Positions 40,201-51,222 of a stretch of 64,000 bases of DNA are shown here, piece by piece. Location of the stretch: contig JADWOT020001808.1 in NCBI GenBank assembly GCA_036345935.2, forward strand, positions 62,001-126,000, given 5' to 3'. Position 1 is the stretch's first letter; each line of letters begins with the position of its first letter. Source of the DNA: Taenia hydatigena. Lineage: Eukaryota > Platyhelminthes > Cestoda > Cyclophyllidea > Taeniidae. The notes beneath the pieces were generated by a model. The model made no database searches. It had not been told where the DNA came from and saw nothing but the letters and a program-made list of their open reading frames with translations. Made by a program: the position numbers and the translations under genes.

Positions 40201-42470
40201 TCCTTTGCGTGCGGCATTCACCGAGTTCGTGGCTTCGGATGTCTTAACTAGTCAACATTTCCGTCGTGCCAGTCATCTGTGGGCTGCGGTTGTTGAGGTG
40301 GAGCCTGCAACTACTCACTTTTCTATCATCATGCCATGGTATTGCGAACGCTGGCTTTGCGCAGAAGAATATTCAAGAAGCGTGGAGTGGTGAGGCTCGT
40401 GGCTAGCAGACCTGCTATGGTGGGAACTGCGTCTGCTGGAGTAAATGAAAGGATGCAGTGCGAATGGAGTTGGGGTTTCATCAATGTTAACAACTGCTCA
40501 GAATGAAATGTCAATATGCAGCTGAGGCGACTGGCGACTCCGACAACACGAAATAAGCCGACCCCAAACGCATCCTCGCTATTTTATTGTCACTGATGTG
40601 TGTTTCCCCACTGCAGTTGTACTCACATTCTCCCGCTTTTTCGTCTTCAGATAGCAAGTCTTCCAGTTTTCTATGTCCAACATCAAAATCTTTGCATTCA
40701 ACACCCATTCACACCTCCGCACTGGTCTGCGATCCTCTCCATGCAAATGATGTTGCACAGAACACGAGGACATTCTCGCTATTTGCAGCTTGTATGCAGC
40801 GCCCTACCTGTTTGCGTCTGAAGGCATTCAGATCTCCAGCAAGCACGACTGAACAAAGTCGAGCATCACATGTGCCTACAAGTTTCGTGATATGTTGGCT
40901 GATCGGCCAATGGTCCAAACAGGTCGGGATGTTACGGTGACTAGGTTTGTTCACTTTCGCCTATTTATAGTGCTTCTCCGTCTTCGACTTTGTGGTGGTG
41001 ATCTGCAGACCCAGAGAAGATGTCGACATTTCACAAGCCAATGAGGTGGCAAAAACAGGAGTCGATATGAATGTCATTGGAAGATGAGAATTACATCGAA
41101 ACTCACAAAAAATTGTGAAAGCAAAAGAGTTGCATTAAACTTATGAATTTTATATGCAGCTGGACATAAAAAGCTTAGCAGAAATTAGTTTTGGGATTGG
41201 GGACACTCTGCCTCGTATCATATTTTTGCGCCAACTCTTGTCCTTCCGCGGCGGTCTACGACGCACAAAGAGTGACCAAACACAGAAGACTTTGCAAGTT
41301 ATCAAAGACAGAATGAGAGCCTTAAGTCCGATTCGACAGATGAAGTGTTGAATAAAATAAAAGTGCCGAGAAGGATTAAAATCCCACAGCATTTGAAAAA
41401 CATTTGTGATGGGAGCTAAAATCCAATGCTATTGGATGACGGCACTGTTCACATTGGACAATGATACATTCGAAACGCTACGGTCTAGTCAAAATTAAAG
41501 TTTAAAGTGTCATCGCCATCGCCCTTGCTAAACGCTCCTGCTAATACAACCCACTTGTTTTCCTCTTTTTTTTAAGATCACTGTCGCTTTCTCAAGAGCC
41601 AGAAAGAAAATTTGTTTTGCAGATAAAAAATGCAGTAAGAGCATATCGCCTACTCATTACTGTTGTACCTAAGTCAAAAGGAGATGGGCAAATTAAGACC
41701 GCTTTTGGTGTGCGGCCGTTCATAATCGTCATGAATGGAACTGAGGTAAGTTGGTAGCTTGGCACTGCAATCACATTCTGCGATTATAATGGACTCATCT
41801 CAGTTGTTAAAACATTTCCTAGCTCTGGCTTGACATCCATTGATGAAGTAGCACCAGGAAGTAATCAAGCAGACCTTTTATCAATGTGGTAAAATGGGGT
41901 TGTCATTTGAGCTGTGGAAACCCTGCTGAACGTTCTGCGTATGTGACGACTAAGACTCTGAAAAGGTCTTGATAGGACTGAAGATGAAGTGTTTATTTGG
42001 CTTCATTTGTCTTCAGTTCACTAGCGATGAATTTGTGCAAGGCTCATTAGCTAAACACAACATGTCTTTTTGGACAAACACACACGGCAGGCAGATTCTC
42101 TTTCATATCAGTGCCTTTTGATCCACCTACGTAGAAGAGTGCTTACAACCCTCAAGTTCGAACCCATGACAGTCGCTTTCACTGGTGCCAATGTCGTGAA
42201 AGTGGACGACGGTGTCGATGCTGTTGCTGCGAATGATGAGTTGGGGTGCGATTACCAGCATTGAGTCCAGCGTCGTCCACTCTAGACCAGTCTTCCTACT
42301 AGGCTGAGGTCCCACATCCCCCTTCGATTCGCTATACGTGAAATTTCACAACGAGCGCAGAAGTAGCATGAGCGAACGAGGTGATGAAGAAGAAAAAGCT
42401 GACGCTAGACCATTTCTGAGAAAAGAAAATTGTGGTGGAAATTCACTTCATTTCCATCACACATGGGCCT
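37236..42470 (+). repeat. Dispersed repeat family, copy B
   Basis: Bases 37236-41420 are collinear with copy A (16028-20130). Bases 41090-42470 match copy D in reverse complement and are absent from A beyond the shared part. Its minus strand keeps one frame (39303-39494) that in copy A is interrupted by stops, so the element may once have coded on that strand. No enzyme motif was recognised. It stops abruptly at 42470, about 535 bases before the first ryanodine receptor exon. Confidence 0.72.
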
Positions 42471-43005
42471 TATCACCTCACCTTATCACCTCAGGTGTAA
42501 TGGCCACGTGACACCCCGACCGAGCCTGTTGCCCTACTTTTACAGGGTTGTTGGTGTAGTAGATAATGGCCCAGGACTAACGTGAGTTTTTTACTCAAAA
42601 CTGGTTTACCAACCTAACATGATTGGGTCATTACATGGTAATGCAAATCCAGCCACGGGGGTGTGACTTTGACCGGCATGAGTGTGGTCGTTTGCTAAGC
42701 GCGAAGCTAAATGTCTGAGTTTGAGGATTTAGCATTCGGAGCATAGCATCGGTAGTCACAAACTAGAATTGATGCTTCCATTAGCTGAGAGAGGTAGACT
42801 TCGGTCCATAGACCCAAGAGGTTTGTGTCAAGATAAAAAACGCCCTTAAAATTTAGTTCGCGGGTAACCTGCTGACGGCGGAAAGCCGAGTCTGAGAGTC
42901 TCTGAAAGCGATTGTACAGCTGCCCACTACTTTTATCCTTCTGGACCTTTCGAAGAATTCCTGACTTAGACTGCTGTTAACTGAACAAGCGCCTGTCTAT
43001 TTCAG
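42471..43005. other. Junction between repeat copy B and the ryanodine receptor relic
   Basis: I searched this stretch for the preceding ryanodine receptor exon (S5 and the linker before S6) and did not see it. The relic's left breakpoint probably lies here or inside the repeat. The last bases form the acceptor tatttcag before exon 43006. Confidence 0.45.
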
Positions 43006-45585
43006 CTCGTACTGACAGCCATGTTAAATTCAGTTGTGATCTACCTTTACACTGCCATTGCATTCAGCTTCTTCCGTAAATTCTATGCCAAAGAGGAGGA
43101 CGGGGAGAAGGAATACAAGTGCAACAAAGTGTTGACTGTGGGTAAAATCATCACCACACTTCCCGTTTCTTGTATTTTTCAGCAAACAGACGCTATTTGC
43201 TCTCTTCCTTTTCCTGCTCTCCAGTATTTCGACTTCCACCTCCACACGGGTCTACGAGCGGATGGCGGAATTGGCGATGAGATTGAACCACCCGATGGTG
43301 ATGCACATGATGCGCTGCGAATCCTCTTTGACATGTCACTCTTCTTCGTTGTCATTATCAGCATCCTCGCGATTAGTCAAGGTATATGCCTCTGTGCTCA
43401 TGTTTTGATTGGATTACTAGGCGAATAGTACAGGCTTTTGAAGTTTTGACCATTTTTGTTGATAAGTAGATTCAGGCTGCCCTGTCTCATTGGCGCTTTG
43501 TTGTCTATCCAGGTTTGATGTGGTTTTCCTCCACAAATTGTTGCCACATGAATTTCACTTTGATAATTGTGGTGGAACCAATTGGATGTCTTGTTGTTCT
43601 CCCCAGTTATCAAATAATTGCTCATCTTATGTAGAAGCAGAGGTTTGGCTTCAATCGCACTGTTTAATTGAGTGGAAAATTGTCTACTGAAGCCTCCATT
43701 TTCGCGAGACAATTATAGCCGCGCCATTTGGAAATTATGCCTAAAGGCGTTTTCTTCTGTCTTGGTGCTGCAAGAATGGTGGCGCTTTTATTAGAACAAA
43801 GTGTATACGAATCGGACCCCTTGGCTAATTAGAAGTGCCTCTTTTCGGGTAAAGATGTGGTGTCTTGCCATGGTAAATCGCCATTCGGTATGGCCTCTGA
43901 TACTGTGGGCATTTCTAACAGCTCTCCTGTTGCCTTTCATTTAAAGGGTTAGCACTCATCGAAACCTCCTTCATGCATCGGTCTCGCTGTTTGTTTTAAG
44001 ACCGACACACTAAGAGGGATGCTGTGTCCGAGCCGCCGCTCCCTCCCTAAGGATGGGTCTGCCGACTGCCGGAATGTATTTGCCTATACCCACCCACCGA
44101 CCTTCGAGTTCCTTCTTCTGTTAGAGTTTGGATTAGGATCCAGCAGACAACTCAGAGTGTTTACTTCCATTAATAAGACGTAGATAAGTTTAGACGGATC
44201 CTTTGTGGATGCATGGAGGGACTGGCAGTCATCATCGGAAATCGACGAGGTCGATGACCGGACCTATGCAACTTAGTTTGTGGGAATGGCAATAGTGCTA
44301 GATGATGCTCAAAGCTCTTGATTTAAAACAGATTTTGAAATGAAGTGTGCAAATTTTCCTACTCTTTTTCACAGGCCTTATCATCGACGCCCTTGGCGAC
44401 CTGCGAGATCAGTCAGAGCAGGTGCGGGAGGACTTGGAGTCCAAGTGCTTTATCTGTGGCATCGGAAAGGGGTACTTTGATGCCACTACACATGGCTTTG
44501 ATCAGCACGTGGAAAGCGAACACAATTTTTAGTCAAATACTTCTACGTTTATTTGACTCCACGAGCAGGATTATCAAGGCTTAGCGGATTGGACCGAACG
44601 CACAGTCCTCAAAACGTAAGGGTCGAACCGTCTTTTCAGTCTAATCCGTCTAAGCTCCATGCTACCGTGACTAATAGCCAATCGGCTCACTTATAGAATG
44701 GATGGACCCTCAGTTCTCCTCCCAGCCCGATTATCGCCAAAATTATGGAATGAGAGGAAGAGGAAGCGGGGTAGTGCTTGGCATCGATCGCTGTGTTCTC
44801 TGAAATACTATTGGCCTCATATTCTTATCATTCAATGTGTGTTGGATTGGAATTGGATTGGGTTTGGAATTGACGCGTTTCATTTTTGATCACATAGTTA
44901 ATCCTCTCACCTTTTGAGGTCATGTGACACATGGAGGGGTACGCGTTGTGCTCTATGTCCACCAATTAATGCAAACGCATCTGCCTTTTGTAGGTACCTC
45001 CTCATGCACATAATCAACAAACCCGACACCGACTTCACCGGCCAGGTATGTTTACACGTGCATTATTGTTATCTTTGTGTACTCTTTCTTCACTGCGCCA
45101 CAATTGTTGCATTTGTTGCTGTGATTCGCATGACACTGACCGCAGTACCATGAAAACGGAGGTGTCCGATTCTGCGTGTTACAGGATGGCGAAGCCGCAG
45201 GCAGACCTGATTACGAACGCCGGATTGTGCAAAAGCCTCAGACTGGATAGTTTGATAACTGGCTGTAAAGGTCATCATCATTGTTTAGGCCTCAAGTTTC
45301 GTCATAGATTATCGTTCAGTGCTGTCGGCGACCTTACAGGCTTAATTCGTGGACAATGCTGTGCTGGCATGACTTCATCTCTCATGAGTCAGACCCATTT
45401 CCAACGATTAAGCACGACATACCGTCGTTAGCAGTAGTTATTTTGACACAACTGACGATCTCTGGAGGTTTTTTGTTCTTTAGGAGGCTTACATGTAGGA
45501 GCTATATTAACAACGCTGCCTGGACTTCTTCCTCATCGGAAATTGCATTCACAAGCAGTACAAAAAGGAGCTGCAAGTGAAGTAG
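43006..45585 (+). pseudogene. RYR: Ryanodine receptor C-terminal pseudogene
   Basis: Five exons of the calcium-release channel can be followed: 43006-43137, 43225-43381, 44375-44532, 44994-45045 and 45484-45585. Exon 1 has VVIYLYTAIAFSFFRKFY (pore region). Exon 2 has ADGGIGDEIEPPDGD, including the GGIGD selectivity-filter signature, then the last membrane helix. Exon 3 has [19 protein letters not shown] and the [12 protein letters not shown] zinc site. Exon 4 has LLMHIINKPDTDFTGQ. Exon 5 has QRCLDFFLIGNCIHKQY. Introns are kept, so this is not a retrocopy. Lesions: the frame runs into TAG (44530-44532) right after EHNF at a T5 run. The last exon has TAG (45496-45498) and TAA (45508-45510), where the family has Trp and Gln in its WKMYQ segment. 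No upstream exons were found. It was probably created by partial duplication. Confidence 0.88.
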
Positions 45586-47824
45586 CAGCGAGAGATGCCT
45601 TCACACCCAGGACCTCAGATGTCGCCTTTCGAAACAACTCCCTTTTTTCATTCACATCTGCCTTCCAACGTAGAAAATTGGTGTAGAGAGCAATACTTTG
45701 ACGCCTTGCATTTCTCGAGTTAGCTTTTCGCCTTTCTCCTTTCCTTTAATTTACTTTTTAATTGTTCGTATGTTACGCCTCTCATTTGGGAAGATACATG
45801 CATTACTTAATCTTGGTGGAATGTCCCTCTTTTTATTGGAATGCAGCTAGGGCTTAGGGTTAGTTTCAGCGCCTGGTAGGGTGTCAGGGTTACTACCTAG
45901 GAAGGTTGATGTGAGTGTTGGCTCCCACCCTCTTGAACTGGAACCAGAAGAGTGCAATTTATGATTTGATTGGAGCTGCTCGTTGGGTGGGTCATGTTGT
46001 GACACTCCGTTATTTCATCCACAGCAGATACTACAGCTAGAATGAGAGGGATTGAGGTGCCACAGTTGGGGTCGCAGTTTTATAGGGCTTTCGTAGGTCA
46101 AAATAGAGCCGAAAAGGCACGTTTAGCCAAAAGGTGCCAAGTTTTGTGGAAAAAGATGTAAAACACAATGTAAATCAACACCTATCATACTCACGGTTCA
46201 ATAATGAAATCGACCTTTTAAAAGGTGTTTTCAACGATTGATTTCAACATTACTGCAAATAAGCGGCTCTAGGTGGAACCGAGTAGCAGAATTTAGACGC
46301 ATTTGCGATGAGAAGTAACAGAAGTAACTATTGAATGATTCAGAAAAGCATACAAATGAAATATTGGGGCAAACAAAACTCGGGAAACTATATTAATGGC
46401 CATAAAACGCGATTAAGTAGAAATAACTTTAGCCCTGGACACGCCCAGCCACCAGGATGACAGCTAATTCTACTCGATCTCCAAGATGGCGTTAATTTCA
46501 GCCTAAAGACGCGATTAGTAAAGAGATTACCTTCAAGAAGTTCCTAAATAACCTGGTAGCGTTTTTAGGCTTTAAACGGAGAAACGAGCATCCAGTTATT
46601 TCATTGAACAAAAAGATTCTCCTACCCTAGAAACTCACTACCAACCCCCATCATGACCTTGAGTTCTATCTGGGGGCTACTCTAAATTGATCCCATGATG
46701 TATTTAGAACTAATCTTAGTTGAGAAGATTTTTAATTAGTGAGGAAGCCATTCAGAGTGTTACGTTTACCTCTGTTTATGTCGAGGTGATTGTATACATC
46801 CTCAAATTAAGACTATCTAGAAGTCAGCCGCCTTTTTAGTTCCTTTTAGATTATCGCCCGCTTATATAATTTAGATTTTGCCATTAAAATAGCATTTTAC
46901 CCAAAGCAGACCTTGACGCTCATTATGAATGGTTAGGAGTGAGATTTTTTTTTAATTTTTTGCCGATTTTTTCCTTCAGGCACCAAAATTTAAAGCCGGT
47001 GAGGAAGAACCAAGGTTTGTTTCAAAAATTTAACAAGTAAAGAAAAAAATATGCCTTAAGATGACCAAAACGCCTTAAGTTTAGGTGCAGTTTAACCTTT
47101 TACGTTAATTTTTACGGCCTAAGTGCTGCCCTGAGTGTTTTCATTAACTTTTCGGAACGATAATTCTTCTCCAGCTCTTTCTGACCATCCACTTGGGCCA
47201 TGTGAACTTTTACCCCAGCATGATTTAAAACTTATTTCTCATTTTTAGCAAGAAAGTAAGTGTGTTTATCCTTTTTTCCTTTTCTACTTTGTAGAAAGAA
47301 TGCATATAAATACAAAGTTACCTACCCAAATTGTCAAGGCATTACACCTCCACGTATTGTCTGGAATGGTTTCTAGTAAAGTATTTGCATCACTAAAAAT
47401 AGATCTTTAGAACCTTCCTTACTTAGCTTCAGCATTTTAGGAAAATTTCAAATCTTGAACAACAGAGATTTTATAGAGGGATCTACTTGGCTCTAGTATC
47501 GTGAAAGGCCAAATCGATGTGAGTCCATGTTTTAACAAAAAATGCATTGTACCCATCCGGATAACAGCTTGATTAATTTGCATCTTTACAGCCTATTCAT
47601 TAATGTGCACAGTTGCTGATGGCCCACCCACCAAGCTCCATTCGTTCCAGCTTCAAAGAGTTATCATTAGGACGACAGGAAAGAAGGAAATTACAGTCAG
47701 CCGATGAGGCGAAAGTAGGAAAATATTAGGTAACCTCCTTCCTCCAAAACAATCGACATGGTCAAAGGCTCAAGAATCCTATTGGCCCGACCCGTAATTA
47801 GGGTTTTTATTGGCTCTCATAGAC
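45586..47824. other. Spacer between the ryanodine receptor relic and the homeobox gene
   Basis: AT-rich sequence without a supported gene. Its right end should hold the regulatory region of the homeobox gene, including two inverted CCAAT pentamers (ATTGG at 47781-47785 and 47809-47813). Confidence 0.45.
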
Positions 47825-47832
47825 TATAAATA
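47825..47832 (+). promoter_or_regulatory. TATA box of the homeobox gene
   Basis: TATAAATA stands 56 bases before the start codon. A TCAGT initiator-like motif follows at 47844-47848, rather close to the TATA box, so transcription may instead start somewhat further downstream. Two ATTGG motifs lie within 50 bases upstream. Confidence 0.6.
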
Positions 47833-47887
47833 TGGTAAGTAATTCAGTCGAAGAAACAGCGCAGAACTGTGTGATCACAAGTACATC

Positions 47888-49612
47888 ATGTCCAACTTTA
47901 CAGTGGCAAGTTTTTTGGACCTCATAGATCCTGAGCAACTCCAAATTCTTGCAGCGCTACAAGCAAATGGTATTGTCCACCTAATCATTTTGCCACTCTC
48001 TATATTCACCCTTGTTTGCATACCTTTGTGTCGATAGCTTTTGTACCTTTATCACCAATTTTCATCCAGCTATCGCCACGAGTTTTGATGGACTCATCTG
48101 CTGTCCCAATGACCACGTGTTTGCATTTAGCCGAGCCAGGAGGTTTGAGACCAAACAAGACCAATTGCATATTCAAAGTAGCACACTCGACGTGAATGGG
48201 CCCTTAATAATATCTATTTAGATGCAGACGCACGTGTTTTGCTCCATTTATTTTGTTTTTACAGGTGCACCTAGTGCCGAATGCTCAGTTGTATCCGAGG
48301 GAGGAACAAACTCGGATTCTCAACAATCCACCTTATCGTCTATGTTATCTACCGTGCAACAGCAAGCACAACAAGCAGCACTTCTTACTTCACAAAGAAG
48401 AGAAGAGACGGTGTCTGCTCTGACTAAATCTCCTGTGCTTTTAAGACTCAATCCTCTTCCCATGTACTTGCCACGGAGCAATGACGAAGACGAACAAAAC
48501 CAATTGAGTCTTTCGCCACCGAAACGGCAGAAAATTGATGAGGCTACCTCCAGTAAATCGGGTGCATCGGGGTCAGCGCCTGCATTTCCCCTACGCAGTC
48601 CTCAATCGTCTAGCACTCCAAAGCCTGTACTACAACAGCCATCTTGCATCGACTTGTCTTTGCCTACAAGGCAAAGTAGAAGCTCAGGGCAAACTAAAAC
48701 TGATATTACGTTGACGACCTTACCAACATCGAACCCTCTCCTATTAGACACGTCATCGAAGCTACGTCAACAGGTGCAGCAACCATTTCCGACGCCAAGT
48801 GGATGTCAACAACTTCTGGAAAGCGTTTTCTCAGTGCCAAATTACCTTTTTCTCCAGCAGCTTGCTTCCAGCAGGTCTACTCCTGATTCAAAATTCTTGA
48901 CACTGCTAACCACGGAAGAGCCTCAGGTAAGCCAGACATTACCAGGGGTGCAGAGACAAGGCAGACACAGGGTTCTCTTTACCCCGTATCAAATTCGTGA
49001 GATGGTCAAACGCTATAACCAGAAAAAATACCTCAATGCAGATGAACGCGAAGAGCTAGCAGGCCGAATCAATTTGACGGGGACTCAGGTTGGTCAGGTA
49101 TTAAGTTGTTAAATGAGTTTTTGATGGACAGCAATTGGTGTGTAGTGACTAGCTATCAACAGTTGAGTCGCCTAAACTAGCCATAATTTTGACTTTTCTT
49201 ACAGGTGAAGATATGGTTCCAGAACCGCCGCTACAAAACAAAGTTGGCCGGTGGAAAAATTTCTGTCAATGAGGCATGTGCAGCACAGTTAATAGTTCGT
49301 AAAATGGATGAAAGTGCTCCATCAACGGACTCGTGGGACAGCAGTCCCAGTGATAGCCTTGGAACTACTGAGAGCTCCCAACCACAGCGGGAGCCCCAAC
49401 AGACAGTAGTAGCGTTGGAGCAAGCCCCTTCAGGAGGTGGTGATATGCTGTCCGAGCTAAAGCAGCAATTTAGAGCAACGGCGAAGATGCTCGAAAGCCA
49501 GCTTGCTGCTAAAACGGACACAAACCAGAATGTCGAAGACGAGAATACGAGGAAATATGTAGAGCTGTCAAAGCGAGTTATTCGCCTTCTCTATGAAGTG
49601 TCTGCGGACTGA
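47888..49612 (+). CDS. NK-type homeobox transcription factor
   Basis: Three exons: 47888-47969, 48265-49088 and 49205-49612, giving 437 residues. Exon 1 encodes MSNFTVASFLDLIDPEQ; residues 4-10 (FTVASFL) resemble the eh1/TN repressor motif of NK proteins. Exon 2 is Ser/Gln/Pro-rich with a basic PPKRQK patch near residue 112, and exon 2 to exon 3 carries the homeodomain (about 259-318). RHRVLF opens the arm and VKIWFQNRRYKTK forms the recognition helix, with W48, F49, N51, R53 and the NK-class Y54. Positions 16 and 20 are Met and Tyr instead of the usual Leu and Phe, so the protein is divergent. The intron falls between homeodomain positions 44 and 45. A second donor nine bases downstream (49098) would add VGQ. 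The C-terminus has an amphipathic stretch (SELKQQFRATAKMLESQLAA). It is closest to the NK2/NK3 type; the exact family is not certain. TATA box and poly(A) signal fit. Confidence 0.92.
49089..49103 (+). other. Paired alternative 5' splice sites in the homeodomain
   Basis: CAG|GTTGGT (intron from 49089) and CAG|GTATTA (intron from 49098) are nine bases apart and both in phase 0. The first gives the standard helix TQVKIWFQN. The second gives TQVGQVKIWFQN, adding three residues at the start of helix 3. Confidence 0.7.
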
Positions 49613-49699
49613 CCTTGGTTGTCTTTCATTTAATGGCTCTGATGTTGGTGTTTTGATAACAGCAATTGTGCATAACTTCGATTTTTTGAAAACGAATGA

Positions 49700-49705
49700 A
49701 TTAAA
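49700..49705 (+). terminator. Poly(A) signal ATTAAA of the homeobox gene
   Basis: ATTAAA, the commonest variant poly(A) signal, lies about 90 bases after the stop codon. Confidence 0.5.
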
Positions 49706-49810
49706 ATTATCTTAAAAACGATGTTCTCGTGAGGATCTATTGTTGAATTTGGAAGTCACTGAACTGGATTGTATTGGAAGCACACTAATTCAGGCGCTTA
49801 TATTCCATAC

Positions 49811-51222
49811 GGAAATAACCTAGCAATAACTTGTTATCGAGCTGTGAAGCACATTGAAAATGGCCTGTGATTGAGCGATAGGAGCCTAGAGCAGATGGCG
49901 CCATCAAGTCAATACAAATGGCTAGTTAGTTCTTTTAATGCGGTCATGATCAAACGATTTGGTCGTAACTCATTTCCAACTGCTTTACAGCTCAGAGTAG
50001 AAGTGAAAAGGTTTTAAGTAGGGTGTAGGGCACAGCTCAACATCACACGCGGATCTTGATTTCGATTGCCAGATTGTAGCCAATCAAAGGTCTAATGGTT
50101 GGCACGTTTAAAGAAGGCAAATGTGATCATGCAGGCAGGAAGGGAGGTGGACGTCGTGTAATCCCATTGAAGACATGGGAACCCATCCAACTTAACACCA
50201 TCATTTGCATTCTTCTACTTCTTCCTCTCGCAACAGAATAGTCTACTGCCTTGCTTTAACCGTTCTGTAGGCGAGGGTCTACACAGGTCGATGTATCACG
50301 TGCAGAAGCGATGACGACGCTTAACTCATCGAAGCGGCTTGGATTAATGTCTAGCAGAGTTAGGTCAACTTTTAATGTCACTTTCAAAGCCCATTGGTCA
50401 ATGTACTTCCCGAAATCCCCTTTTGCATGGACGAAATGCACTAAAACACCTTTCTCACATTTGGGCACGAACCTCATTGCCAACAAGCAGTTCAATGCTG
50501 CTTTGACTGACCTCACTTCTGCCCAAAACATTCATGGATTGGTGTCAACCAAACTGGGTTCTAGCAAATGAAGTTGCGAGAGAGAGAGAGGATGCAGTGA
50601 AGTTCTGCTAAGAGAGCAAAACCACAGCCCTTCGTTCCATAATGTCTATCCATCGGAAGAGTAGAGCTAACCCCTGCGCAGAGCATGGAACACGTTTTGC
50701 ATGCCCTCTACACCCACCTCCTCTCTAAATTGATCCATCATTCGACCGCAGTAGCTCGAGCATGAATCGCTTCTCATTTGAGTCGATGACACCGCTAAAA
50801 CCTAAAACTACAACATTTCAACTCTAGTGTCAGCACAAATGGCCTACAAGGCAAACGCTTTCAAGGTAACTGGAGTACAGCAATCATTCACCAAAGCAGC
50901 AATGCATAGTTGCTTCTAAAAAGTTAATTAAGACCACATTGTATAGGCATTCGACAGCCAACTTTAACTGATCGCCCTCCTTTACTTCAAGTCGGCGATC
51001 TTTGGAGGATTGAAGGCCACATCCGATGGCCGACACACATCCATTCCTTCCTCTCATCACTGTCATCAAGCTGGACGAAACTCAAACCCTGGTCAAATGA
51101 TAAAAAAGGAAAAACGACGCATCGTTTCGATGGCTTTTTTATACGAAAGTGGAAATATTAATGGTCTGCGCGATTATTCGTGAACGTTTTTAACTTTAGC
51201 ACCAACCACTTCGTGATGGCTG
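49811..51222 (+). repeat. Second repeat family, copy 1
   Basis: This is a direct repeat of 55021-56503. The best kept blocks are 'agcacattgaaaatggcct' near 49850, 'gattgtagccaatcaaagg' near 50072, the stretch around 50645 (ataatgtctatccatcgga) and 'cacttcgtgatg' near 51210. The copies differ by many substitutions and small gaps. No intact ORF or transposase motif was found, so it looks like an old non-autonomous element or a segmental duplication. It begins about 200 bases after the homeobox stop codon. Confidence 0.68.

Noticed and set aside
47825..47920. Possible spliced-leader RNA gene: TATA-like motif, ATG|GTAAGT and a T-rich Sm-like run
   Set aside because: The T run is part of homeobox exon 1 codons, and no stem-loops or conserved leader sequence were seen. 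A protein-gene promoter explains it better.
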